From NCBI GenBank assembly GCA_003164305.1, contig PLSZ01000304.1:255-13480 (forward strand): a stretch of 13,226 nt of DNA, read 5' to 3'. Source of the DNA: Acetobacteraceae bacterium (GTDB lineage Bacteria; Pseudomonadota; Alphaproteobacteria; Acetobacterales; Acetobacteraceae). The translations under genes were made by a program, and so were the position numbers. Positions within the stretch are counted from its first letter, which is position 1, and every line of letters starts with the position of its first letter. Below, in pieces: positions 6,699-13,226 of the stretch. The notes beneath the pieces were generated by a model, which was not told the origin of the DNA, ran no database searches, and saw only the letters and a program-made list of their open reading frames with translations.

Positions 6699-8957
6699 AT
6701 GTACTGGCGATTGGTTCTTTTAATTTCGTTGTTGCTGTGCGCGGCGGCGAACGCTCAGGTCAAGCTGGAGCTAGGGTCCGCGACGCTCCAGGTCGATCCG
6801 CGCACTGGCGAAGCCAACGGCGTCCTGAAGGTCACATGGGGCGACAACGATCCGGCGCCCATTTCGCTGCGCGCGTTGCCTGTCGCCCAAGGTGACAATT
6901 ACGGCTTCGTGCGGTTCAACGAGAGTCACACGGATACGATCGACGTTGACCCGAAGGCGCTGAACTGCCCGCCAAAAGGGCCATGCGAAATCCCCTTCAC
7001 CGTGGAGGAGGTCTGGAAGACCGGCCTTTACCAGGGGAGCATCACCGCCTCGAGCCCCTCCACGACTCTGGCGACCATTTCTCTGGGCGCGCTGCGAGCG
7101 GCACCGTCGTTTCAACCGGTTCTGACCAGTGACGCGCTGCACGGTGGCCGGCTCGTGGTCGACGCGACATCGCAGGCCGATTTTTTGCTGACGGTGCAAA
7201 ACCCGGCGGGCGCCCGTCCGGGAGAATTCGTGCTGACCGGGATCGGCGGCGGCGAACCGCACTGCGATCCTCGGGGACCGCTGACGTTCTCGCCCGCCCG
7301 TTTTCATCTTGAGCCAGAGGCAAGCCAGGCGGTGATCGCCGCCGTCCAGCCATGCGTGCCGACAGGCGAGCACTTCCTGGTGCTTCATATCGGTAGCGTC
7401 ACGGATACCGGGCCCGGCACGGATACCATCGTCGCCGTCACCCGTTATCCGCCTGGTCGCACCTGGACGGTGCTGTTTTACGTCGTATTCGGATCGATCG
7501 TTTCGGTCATGCTGAACAACATCTTTCCGGTCAGCCGGGCACGCACCGCTCTGCGCGGCAGCCTTCGCCAGGTCACGGCGACGTTGCGAGAGTGCGGCCA
7601 GGCGGGCCCGGCGCTGGTGGACGGGCTCGCGGCGGAAACCAGACGTATCGAACTGTCGCTCAAGCAGGTGCATTTTTTCAGCGCGAGTAAGCTCGCGGAA
7701 ATTCAGGCAGCCCAGACCAGTGTCGCGACATTGATGACGGCGGCGGGGTTGGCGCGGCGCATCTCCATGACCCGGTCCGCGGCGGACAGCGCGACGCTGC
7801 CCATCGTCACGCACGCCGCGATCCGCCAGAAGCTGCGCGACGCGGAGGACGCGTTGCGGGCCGGCGACGCGCAGGCGAGCGGTGACCGCCTCGCCGAAGC
7901 CCAGAGCAAGCTCACCGAAGCCCAGAACGACGTTCAGCAAGCCGCTCTCGCCGCCATGCTGGGCAAGCAATTGACCAAGATGATGACCGAGCGTGGGCGC
8001 ATCGTGCCCGCCCCGCCCCCGCCGGGAACCGACGCGGCGGCGCACCCCGATAGCCATCTCGTGCAGGATCCGTCTCGCAATCCGCGCATTCGCGCCCTGG
8101 TGGAGCAGCTTTCCGTGGATATGCCCGGCATCGCCGCGCTGAGTCCGAGCGAAGTGCTGGATGTCGAGCGTGACCTGTACATCGCCGATATCTGGACGGA
8201 ATATGTCGAGCCAAAGCTGCGCGACGATCCGGCCCGGTTCACCGAGCTGGCGGATTCGCTGCTGGATTCGTTGTTACGAAATCCGAAATCCGATCAGGTA
8301 CAGACGCTGCTGGATCTGCTGCGTAGCGAGACCACGCCGCGGGAGATCGCTTTGTCGCTGTCGCGTGGTGAGGGCTGGATCGACTGCGATATGCACCCAC
8401 GGGCGCTGCAGTCGGTCGATATCGCGTTCACGTTCACTCATCCGGCGTTGCAGGCGGTTCCGGCCGCCAAACGTTTGCTGATCTATGATTGGGACACCGG
8501 CGACAATACGACGCCGCCGCCAAGTGTGGACCGGTTCAGCCACTATTTTCGTAAGCCGCCGCGTGGGCGGCGATTTTGGGGCCGCGCCGAGCGGTCGTAT
8601 GACGTGACATTGGCGATCCGCGTTCCATTCACCGCCGACACCGATACGTTCCCGTTCGGGACCGTTATCACGCCGCGGGCCGGGGCGAGCGACTGGTGGC
8701 GCGCGGAACCGATGGAGATCGCCAGCTTCTTCATTTCAGTCGCGATCGCGGTGGCGACGGCGTTCAGCACGCAATATGCCAGCGGAGTGCCGAATGAGAT
8801 TACCTGGTCCGCCTGCCTGACGGCCTTCATGCTTGGCTTCGGTCTGGATCAGCTTCGGGACACGATCAGTCCGGCGTCGGCCGCGTCACCAACGGCCAAT
8901 CCTCAGCCCGCCGCCACGTCCGCCGCGTCGCGTCCGGCCGGCCATGTCGGCCAATGA
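6699..8957 (+). CDS. Membrane protein of unknown function with PKD-like domain
   Basis: I do not recognise a named family. The 752-residue product begins at ATG 6699, with GGAG (6687-6690) 8 nt upstream; the frame is open further upstream but lacks a signal there. Residues 1-19 form a signal peptide with probable cleavage after ANA. Residues 20-255 are a beta-rich presumably periplasmic region with four cysteines (90, 96, 189, 219). A transmembrane helix spans about 256-276, followed by Arg-rich residues 280-290, placing the next region in the cytoplasm. Residues about 290-430 look helical and possibly coiled-coil, followed by a Pro-rich linker (about 436-445). Residues about 566-642 resemble a PKD/Ig-like domain (YDWDTGDN at 596-603, SHYF at 614-617). 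Two hydrophobic segments lie at about 673-693 and 702-717, then a low-complexity Ala/Pro/Ser tail. The predicted cytoplasmic side for a PKD-like fold is odd. It converges with the NUDIX gene, 23 bp away. Confidence 0.88.
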   Translation: MYWRLVLLISLLLCAAANAQVKLELGSATLQVDPRTGEANGVLKVTWGDNDPAPISLRALPVAQGDNYGFVRFNESHTDTIDVDPKALNCPPKGPCEIPFTVEEVWKTGLYQGSITASSPSTTLATISLGALRAAPSFQPVLTSDALHGGRLVVDATSQADFLLTVQNPAGARPGEFVLTGIGGGEPHCDPRGPLTFSPARFHLEPEASQAVIAAVQPCVPTGEHFLVLHIGSVTDTGPGTDTIVAVTRYPPGRTWTVLFYVVFGSIVSVMLNNIFPVSRARTALRGSLRQVTATLRECGQAGPALVDGLAAETRRIELSLKQVHFFSASKLAEIQAAQTSVATLMTAAGLARRISMTRSAADSATLPIVTHAAIRQKLRDAEDALRAGDAQASGDRLAEAQSKLTEAQNDVQQAALAAMLGKQLTKMMTERGRIVPAPPPPGTDAAAHPDSHLVQDPSRNPRIRALVEQLSVDMPGIAALSPSEVLDVERDLYIADIWTEYVEPKLRDDPARFTELADSLLDSLLRNPKSDQVQTLLDLLRSETTPREIALSLSRGEGWIDCDMHPRALQSVDIAFTFTHPALQAVPAAKRLLIYDWDTGDNTTPPPSVDRFSHYFRKPPRGRRFWGRAERSYDVTLAIRVPFTADTDTFPFGTVITPRAGASDWWRAEPMEIASFFISVAIAVATAFSTQYASGVPNEITWSACLTAFMLGFGLDQLRDTISPASAASPTANPQPAATSAASRPAGHVGQ

Positions 8958-8980
8958 CCTCAGCCGGGGCGACGGCGCGT

Positions 8981-9784
8981 TCATGACGCGGGCGGATTGT
9001 CGATCATGAATTCTTCCGCGCCATAGCCCGCCTCCAGCGGAATGCGCAGCACGCGCCGGGTGCCGTCGATCTGGCTGACCTCGGGCAACACGGTGACGAC
9101 GGTCGCGGCGCGGGCGGCGGCGATCGCGTCGGCGGCGGTGCGGTAACCGGCCAGCTTCATCAGGTTCATCTGTGTCGCGAACACCAGCTTGAAGCGGCCG
9201 GCGGTGGTGTCAGCCAGCGCCTGGCGCGGCGTGATCCACACCGAATCAACCGACTCGGAGCCGTCATGCACCGCGAGATGTTCCGACGGCACCTCCGCCA
9301 GAAAGAAATGCGTATCGTAACGTTTCGGCTGATGCCGCGGCGTGATCCAGTGCGCGAAATACGTGAGCAGATCAGTGGCGGGCAGCAGATCGCCCGCGGT
9401 CAGCACGGAGTCGAAACTTATACGGCCTTCCGCCAGCGGGGCGCGATGCGTGCGTTCCACCGATCGCAGCGTCTCCCCATCGATCAGCGCGACGGTGTGA
9501 CCGGGGCGCGCGAACAGCACGCCGCATTCCTCGAAGGTTTCCCGGATCGCGGCGAGGCGGAACGCCATGTCCACGGTGGAAAGCCCATCCGGGTTCGGAC
9601 ACAATGTCGCGTTGCCGGCGAGGGCGAAGTCGTTCTCATCCACCCGGCCGCCGGGAAACACCAGCGCGCCGGAGGCGAAGTCGATGGCGTGGTGGCGCAC
9701 CACCATGAACACCTCCAGCCCCTGAGGCGTATCGCGCAACAGCACGATGGTCGCCGCCGGACGGGCCGCCGCTTCTTTCGCCAT
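8981..9784 (-). CDS. NUDIX hydrolase, NUDT19-like arrangement
   Basis: Cytoplasmic pyrophosphohydrolase of 267 residues, expected to split a nucleoside diphosphate linked to another moiety using a divalent metal. The NUDIX box is interrupted: FPGGRVD at 43-49, then an insertion of roughly 30 residues before RETFEECGV (81-89), which carries the catalytic RExxEExG core. Such an insertion, together with WITPRHQPKRYDTHFF (146-161), recalls the NUDT19-like group, some members of which are CoA or acyl-CoA diphosphatases. The CoA role is an inference from similarity remembered at motif level. ATG 9784 is chosen because the homologous region starts there and AGGA lies 10 nt upstream; the frame continues to 10129 but would overlap the divergent oxidoreductase gene. 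It is divergent from that gene and convergent with the membrane-protein gene. Confidence 0.9.
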   Translation of the reverse strand: MAKEAAARPAATIVLLRDTPQGLEVFMVVRHHAIDFASGALVFPGGRVDENDFALAGNATLCPNPDGLSTVDMAFRLAAIRETFEECGVLFARPGHTVALIDGETLRSVERTHRAPLAEGRISFDSVLTAGDLLPATDLLTYFAHWITPRHQPKRYDTHFFLAEVPSEHLAVHDGSESVDSVWITPRQALADTTAGRFKLVFATQMNLMKLAGYRTAADAIAAARAATVVTVLPEVSQIDGTRRVLRIPLEAGYGAEEFMIDNPPAS

Positions 9785-9935
9785 CGCGTGGAGTTCCTTC
9801 TGTTGCCAAGGGGCGTTGCATATGCGGTGACCCTGTCTTAGCCGGGGCGACGATCGGAGGCGAGAGCACCGCCTCGCCGCCGGGCGTGGCCCGGGTGTAA
9901 GCTGGCGCGCGTTCGTGGAGATGGAGCCGGTTTGG

Positions 9936-11081
9936 ATGGAAGCCTCGCGTGCCAGTAACCCATTGTTTGGGCCCAATCGGTTCAAGCTGGGTGTGTTCAG
10001 CGCGAACTGCGACGGCGGCCTGACCATGAGCCTGGCGCCGGAGCGCTGGCCCTGCGAGTGGGACGACATCGCCGCGATGAGCATTCTGGCCGACGAGGCG
10101 GGCCTGGAGTTCATTCTGCCGGTGGCCAAATGGCGCGGCTATCAGGGCAACGCCAATGTGTATGGGCGATCGTTCGAGACGCTGACGCACGGGGCGGCTC
10201 TCGCGGCGTTGACCAAACGCATCGCGATCTTTTCCACCGTGCATGTGCCGCTGGTGACCCCGGCGTTCGCGGCCAAGGCGATCGCGACCATCGACCACGT
10301 GTCGCACGGCCGCGCCGGCCTGAACATCGTGTGCGGCTGGAACCAGAACGAGTTCGATCTGCACGGCGTCACCATCGATCATGACTCGCGCTACGAACAC
10401 GGACTGGAATGGTTTGAGATCTGGTCACGCCTGTTGCGCGGCGGACCCGAGTTCGACTGGGACGGCCGGTTCTTTCATTTGAAGAAATTGCACACCGATC
10501 CGGTGTCGATCCAGCGGCCGTGGCCGGCGGTGATGTCGGCGGGGTTCTCGCCCAAAGGCCGGGACTTCGCGGCGCGCGCGGCGGATGTGCTGTTCCTGAA
10601 CGTCACCGAGTTGGATCAGGTGCCGGACATCCTCGCCGGGGTCGAGGCGCAGATGGCTTTGTATAACCGCTCGATTTCGGTCTTTACCATGGGACATGTG
10701 GTATGCCGTCCGACGCGGCGGGAGGCGGAGGCGTATTTTCATTATTTCGCCGAGGAAATGGAAGATCCGGAAGGCTTCGCTTACTACCTGGAGAACCGCG
10801 GCGCGACGATCAGTGACGGCGGGCGCCAGATCGTACGTCCGTTGCGAAATCGGTTCCATCGCGCGACGGGATTGAATTACGCCGGCGCTTATCCCGGCGT
10901 TTATCCGTTCGTCGGCACGCCGGACGATATCGCTGAGGAAATGGCGCGCATGAGCGCGACCGGCCTGGCCGGCTGCACCGTCGCGTTCGTCGATTATCTG
11001 AAGGAAATCCCGTATTTCATCGCCGAGGTGCTGCCGCGGCTGGAGCGGCTGGGAATACGCGCGCCGGACGGCGAACGCTGA
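9936..11081 (+). CDS. RutA-like LLM-class flavin-dependent monooxygenase
   Basis: Luciferase-like flavin monooxygenase of 381 residues. Motifs match the RutA/alkanesulfonate-monooxygenase branch: LGVFSANCDGG (18-28), AKWRGYQG (64-71), ATIDHVSHGRAGLNIVCGWN (117-136), FVGTPDDIAEEM (325-336) and a C-terminal FVDYLKEIPYF (351-361). RutA itself opens the uracil ring, but no other rut pyrimidine-degradation gene is present, so the substrate is unknown. Starts are possible at GTG 9915, ATG 9921 and ATG 9936. The last is preferred because GGAG (9923-9926) sits 9 nt before it, while for 9921 the nearest GGAG abuts the codon. It is divergent from the NUDIX gene across about 150 bases. plsY follows 13 bp after the stop, its ribosome binding site beginning within the stop codon, so the two are probably co-transcribed. 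Confidence 0.92.
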   Translation: MEASRASNPLFGPNRFKLGVFSANCDGGLTMSLAPERWPCEWDDIAAMSILADEAGLEFILPVAKWRGYQGNANVYGRSFETLTHGAALAALTKRIAIFSTVHVPLVTPAFAAKAIATIDHVSHGRAGLNIVCGWNQNEFDLHGVTIDHDSRYEHGLEWFEIWSRLLRGGPEFDWDGRFFHLKKLHTDPVSIQRPWPAVMSAGFSPKGRDFAARAADVLFLNVTELDQVPDILAGVEAQMALYNRSISVFTMGHVVCRPTRREAEAYFHYFAEEMEDPEGFAYYLENRGATISDGGRQIVRPLRNRFHRATGLNYAGAYPGVYPFVGTPDDIAEEMARMSATGLAGCTVAFVDYLKEIPYFIAEVLPRLERLGIRAPDGER

Positions 11082-11094
11082 CAGGAAACCGAAC

Positions 11095-11703
11095 ATGTTA
11101 ATGCTGCCTTTTATTTTTCCGGGGTATCTGTTCGGCTCGGTGCCCTTCGGGTTGCTGCTGACACGCATGGCGGGTCTGGGCGACGTTCGCGCCATTGGGT
11201 CGGGCAGCATCGGCGCTACGAACGTGTTGCGTACAGGAAACAAAGGTCTCGCGGCGGCGACCTTGCTGCTGGACGCCGGTAAAGGCGCGTTCGCGGTGGC
11301 CCTGTTCCGCTACCTCGGGCCGCCGGACGCCGCGATCTGGGCTGGGTTGGGCGCGGTGATCGGGCATTTGTTCCCGGTGTGGCTGGCGTTCAAGGGCGGC
11401 AAAGGAGTGGCGACCGGCCTTGGCGTGCTGCTGACGGCGGCATGGCCGGTGGGCGTCGCGTCCTGCGTGGTGTGGCTGATCGTGGCGGCGATCGTCCGCA
11501 TGTCCTCGGTCGCCTCGCTGGCGGCGATGGCGGCGGCGCCGATCGCCGCGCTGTTTCTGGCCGACAGCAGGATCGCCTGGCTCGCTTTGGCCATCGCGGT
11601 GCTGGTGATCGCGCGGCACCACGAGAATATCCGGCGGTTGCTGGCCGGGACGGAGCCGCGGATTGGGCAGCGGGACAAAGTCCGGGCGGGGAAATCCGCT
11701 TGA
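11095..11703 (+). CDS. plsY: Acyl-phosphate:glycerol-3-phosphate acyltransferase PlsY
   Basis: Inner-membrane enzyme transferring an acyl chain from acyl-phosphate to glycerol-3-phosphate to form lysophosphatidate, the first acylation in the PlsX/PlsY route to phospholipids. The 202 residues match the usual PlsY length. Conserved segments are GSVPFGLLL (14-22), GSGSIGATNVLRT (35-47), GHLFPVWLAFKGGKGVAT (90-107) and HHENIRRLLAGTE (175-187). Several hydrophobic stretches between them agree with the multi-pass topology. AGGA (11083-11086) lies 8 nt before ATG 11095. It is coupled to the upstream flavin monooxygenase; the dprA or pyrC neighbours frequently seen beside alphaproteobacterial plsY are absent on either side. 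No terminator is evident after the stop. Confidence 0.96.
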   Translation: MLMLPFIFPGYLFGSVPFGLLLTRMAGLGDVRAIGSGSIGATNVLRTGNKGLAAATLLLDAGKGAFAVALFRYLGPPDAAIWAGLGAVIGHLFPVWLAFKGGKGVATGLGVLLTAAWPVGVASCVVWLIVAAIVRMSSVASLAAMAAAPIAALFLADSRIAWLALAIAVLVIARHHENIRRLLAGTEPRIGQRDKVRAGKSA

Positions 11704-11735
11704 CGGGGCGATGTCAGGGCTGGTAATTAACCGTT

Positions 11736-11749
11736 CAGTTATATAACTG
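11736..11749 (+). promoter_or_regulatory. Palindromic operator with embedded -10 for the arsR unit
   Basis: CAGTTATATAACTG is a perfect 14-bp palindrome ending 11 nt before ATG 11761. It contains TATAAC (11742-11747), a five-of-six match to the -10 consensus, while no good -35 lies 16-18 nt upstream. A repressor bound here would block polymerase, the usual autoregulatory arrangement for ArsR-type dimers. Transcription would begin near 11754, leaving a leader of only a few bases, which fits the absence of a ribosome binding site. Inference from sequence only. Confidence 0.5.
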
Positions 11750-11760
11750 CCTGGTTGAAC

Positions 11761-12087
11761 ATGATGCCCAATCGCCTGGATCACACCTTCGCCGCCCTCG
11801 CCGATCCCACGCGGCGCGCGATCCTGGCGCGGCTGGCGACCGGGGAAGCCACGGTGACGGAACTCGCCCAACCGTTCGACATCAGCCTGCCCGCGATCTC
11901 CCGGCATCTGAAGGTGCTGGAACGCGCGGGCCTGATCGCTCGGGGGCGGGAAGCGCAGTGGCGGCCGCGGTCGTTGCAAGCGGAACCATTGAAAGAGGCG
12001 GTCGACTGGTTGCAACAATATCGCGAGTTCTGGGAGCAGAGCCTGGATCGGTTGGAGGCGCATATGGCGGAAGTGAAAAAACGATGA
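11761..12087 (+). CDS. ArsR-family transcriptional repressor
   Basis: Small winged-helix DNA-binding protein of 108 residues. The N-terminus FAALADPTRRAILARL (10-25) and the helix-turn-helix TVTELAQPFDISLPAISRHLKVLERAGLI (about 31-59) are typical of ArsR regulators. There is no cysteine in the protein, so the classical metal-binding site of arsenic or zinc sensors is missing and the signal is probably not a metal bound at that site. This version is commonly found beside SRPBCC/AHSA1 genes, as here. Starts at TTG 11755, ATG 11761 and ATG 11764 are all possible; 11761 is chosen as the first ATG, without a convincing ribosome binding site. The stop overlaps the next gene's start, implying translational coupling. 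The operator-like palindrome just upstream suggests autorepression. Confidence 0.92.
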   Translation: MMPNRLDHTFAALADPTRRAILARLATGEATVTELAQPFDISLPAISRHLKVLERAGLIARGREAQWRPRSLQAEPLKEAVDWLQQYREFWEQSLDRLEAHMAEVKKR

Positions 12088-12527
12088 GCGTGGCCGACCG
12101 GGACCTGGTCGTTTCGCGGCTGATCGACGCGCCGCGGGATTTGGTGTTCCAGGCCTGGACCGATCCTGGGCAGGTCGCGCGCTGGTGGGGACCGAAGGGA
12201 TTCGTCACGATCGCGTGCGACATGGATATCAGGCCGGGCGGCGCCTATTGGTTCGTCATGCGCTCGCCGGAGGGGACCGATCACCGCAAGCGCGGCGTGT
12301 ATCGGGAGATTGTGGCGCCGGAACGGATCGCTTTCACTTTCGCGTGGGAAGCGGCGGACGGCACTCTGGGCCACGAAACGCTCGTCACCGTCACCTTCGA
12401 CGCGGTCGACGACAAGACCAGGCTGACATTGCGCCAGGGTGCGTTCGATTCGGTCGCGGGGCGCGACGATCACGTCATCGGCTGGACCAGCTGCCTGGAA
12501 CGTTTCGGAAATTACATGACACAATAA
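12084..12527 (+). CDS. SRPBCC/AHSA1-family protein
   Basis: Protein of 147 residues with the START/Bet v1-like helix-grip fold of the AHSA1 (activator of Hsp90 ATPase homologue) branch. Typical features are an N-terminal beta strand followed by IDAPRDLVFQAWTDP (14-28), WWGPKGF at 34-40, DIRPGGAYWFVMRSPEG (48-64) and a C-terminal helix starting at GWTSCLERF (133-141). These proteins form a hydrophobic cavity for small ligands; bacterial members are mostly uncharacterised, and an Hsp90 role should not be assumed. The ATG at 12084 overlaps the repressor stop as ATGA. The frame is open further upstream inside the repressor gene, but homology begins at this ATG. The DUF899 gene follows 14 bp downstream, giving a compact three-gene unit. 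Confidence 0.92.
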   Translation: MSVADRDLVVSRLIDAPRDLVFQAWTDPGQVARWWGPKGFVTIACDMDIRPGGAYWFVMRSPEGTDHRKRGVYREIVAPERIAFTFAWEAADGTLGHETLVTVTFDAVDDKTRLTLRQGAFDSVAGRDDHVIGWTSCLERFGNYMTQ

Positions 12528-12541
12528 TCGGGAGAAGACCC

Positions 12542-13226
12542 ATGACGCATGAGATCGTATCGCGTTCCGAGTGGACGACCGCGCGCGCGGAATTGCTCGC
12601 GGAGGAAAAGGAACTCACGCGTTTGCGTGACCGGGTGTCGGAGCGGCGGCGTGACCTGCCGTGGGTGAAGGTCGAGAAGAACTATGGGTTCGACGGACCG
12701 AACGGCCGCGAAACATTGTCCGATCTGTTCGATGGTCGAAGCCAATTGGTCGTCAGACACTTCATGTTCGGACCGGACTGGGAGGAAGGCTGTGTCGGAT
12801 GCTCGTTCTGGTCAGATCACCTGGATGGCGCGCTGGTGCATCTGGAGCATCATGACGTGACGGTCGTCGTGGTCTCGCGCGCGCCATTCGGGAAAATCGA
12901 GGCGTTCCGGCGGCGCATGGGCTGGCGCTTCAAGTGGGTGTCGTCCTGCGGCGGCGATTTCAACGCTGACTTCCACGTGTCGTTCACCAAGGAGGAGATT
13001 GCGCAGGGCATGGTGTACTACAATTACACGCTGCAGGAGTTCCCCAGCGCGGAGGCGCCGGGTCTCAGCGTCTTCTACAAGGACGCCGGTGGCGACGTCT
13101 TCCATACGTACTCCACCTACGGGCGCGGCGTCGAGCTGCTCATGAGCACCTACAGGATCCTTGACGTGGTGCCCAAGGGCCGCGACGAAGACGACCTGGC
13201 CTTCTCGATGGAATGGGTCCGGTACC
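12542..13226 (+). CDS. DUF899 thioredoxin-like protein (3' end missing)
   Basis: Member of the DUF899 family, a cytoplasmic thioredoxin-fold protein of unestablished function. The 228 visible residues include the N-terminal WTTARAELLAEEKELTRLRD (11-30), LPWVKVEK (39-46), DLFDGRSQLVVRHFMFGPDW (61-80), the CxxC pair Cys84/Cys87 in EEGCVGCSFW, and VSRAPFGKIEAF (111-122). LSVFYKD (175-181) and HTYSTYGRG (188-196) follow. A third cysteine, Cys136 in WVSSCGGDF, sits where many relatives lack one, as far as I recall. Relatives are generally about 240 residues, so only a short tail is cut off by the window edge. GGAG (12531-12534) lies 7 nt before ATG 12542. Co-transcription with the SRPBCC gene is likely. 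A peroxidase or disulfide role is suggested by the CxxC, not proven. Confidence 0.94.
   Translation, partial: MTHEIVSRSEWTTARAELLAEEKELTRLRDRVSERRRDLPWVKVEKNYGFDGPNGRETLSDLFDGRSQLVVRHFMFGPDWEEGCVGCSFWSDHLDGALVHLEHHDVTVVVVSRAPFGKIEAFRRRMGWRFKWVSSCGGDFNADFHVSFTKEEIAQGMVYYNYTLQEFPSAEAPGLSVFYKDAGGDVFHTYSTYGRGVELLMSTYRILDVVPKGRDEDDLAFSMEWVRY

Noticed and set aside
5456..6895. Open frame of 479 codons on the plus strand
   Set aside because: It overlaps the flavin oxidoreductase in antisense, its start lies in the hairpin repeat region (translation contains the repeat-derived SPRMT peptide), and it runs into the membrane-protein gene.
6771..8057. Open frame of 428 codons on the minus strand inside the membrane-protein gene
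   Set aside because: Low-complexity Arg-rich product without domain or signal; the plus strand has a signal peptide, ribosome binding site and membrane helices.
9857..9875. Inverted repeat GAGGCG/CGCCTC between the divergent NUDIX and monooxygenase genes as an operator
   Set aside because: Only 6-bp arms in GC-rich DNA with no promoter elements nearby; not distinguishable from chance.
11700..11729. TTGACG at 11700-11705 with TAATTA at 11724-11729 as the arsR promoter
   Set aside because: The -10 hexamer matches consensus poorly; TATAAC inside the palindrome is a much better -10, although it lacks a good -35.

Overview
The window is GC-rich, with compact coding, several overlapping or closely spaced same-strand genes, and mostly recognisable Gram-negative families. 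The HtrA lipoprotein, the PEP-CTERM protein and, above all, the inverted ATCCTCGGG hairpin repeat common between alphaproteobacterial genes suggest an alphaproteobacterium. Rhodospirillales/Acetobacteraceae is a guess from overall flavour, not a demonstrated assignment. I see no tRNA, rRNA, CRISPR array, insertion sequence, integrase or phage gene.

Left part, minus strand (1-6568). In order of increasing coordinate: an HtrA/Deg serine protease that is probably a lipoprotein (cut by the left edge, start 662); a secreted PEP-CTERM protein (1016-1726) whose ectodomain carries a Cys/Gln motif pair like that of thioester adhesin domains; an AT-rich upstream region with two perfect 12-bp palindromes against a promoter-like site (1782-1846); the DEAH helicase HrpB (2086-4530); a class I SAM methyltransferase (4570-5361); a gap with two inverted copies of a hairpin repeat (5426-5533); and a luciferase-like flavin oxidoreductase (5579-6568). 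Transcription runs right to left, so the methyltransferase lies 39 bp upstream of hrpB and may share its transcript.

Centre (6699-9784). A 752-residue membrane protein of unknown function is transcribed divergently from the oxidoreductase. It has a signal peptide, an extracytoplasmic beta-rich domain, one transmembrane helix, a long presumably cytoplasmic region ending in a PKD-like fold, and two terminal hydrophobic segments. It converges with a NUDIX hydrolase carrying a NUDT19-like insertion.

Right part, plus strand (9936-13226). A RutA-like flavin monooxygenase is followed 13 bp later by plsY, the acyl-phosphate:glycerol-3-phosphate acyltransferase of phospholipid synthesis. A tight three-gene unit then follows: an ArsR-type repressor without metal-site cysteines, a SRPBCC/AHSA1 protein whose ATG overlaps the repressor stop, and a DUF899 thioredoxin-like protein with a CxxC motif (cut by the right edge). 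A perfect palindrome with an embedded -10-like hexamer sits just before the repressor and probably autoregulates the unit.

The least explained items are the 752-residue PKD-like membrane protein and the thioester-like PEP-CTERM protein. I did not find a clear, complete new multi-gene system. Housekeeping genes (hrpB, plsY) are interspersed with accessory genes.
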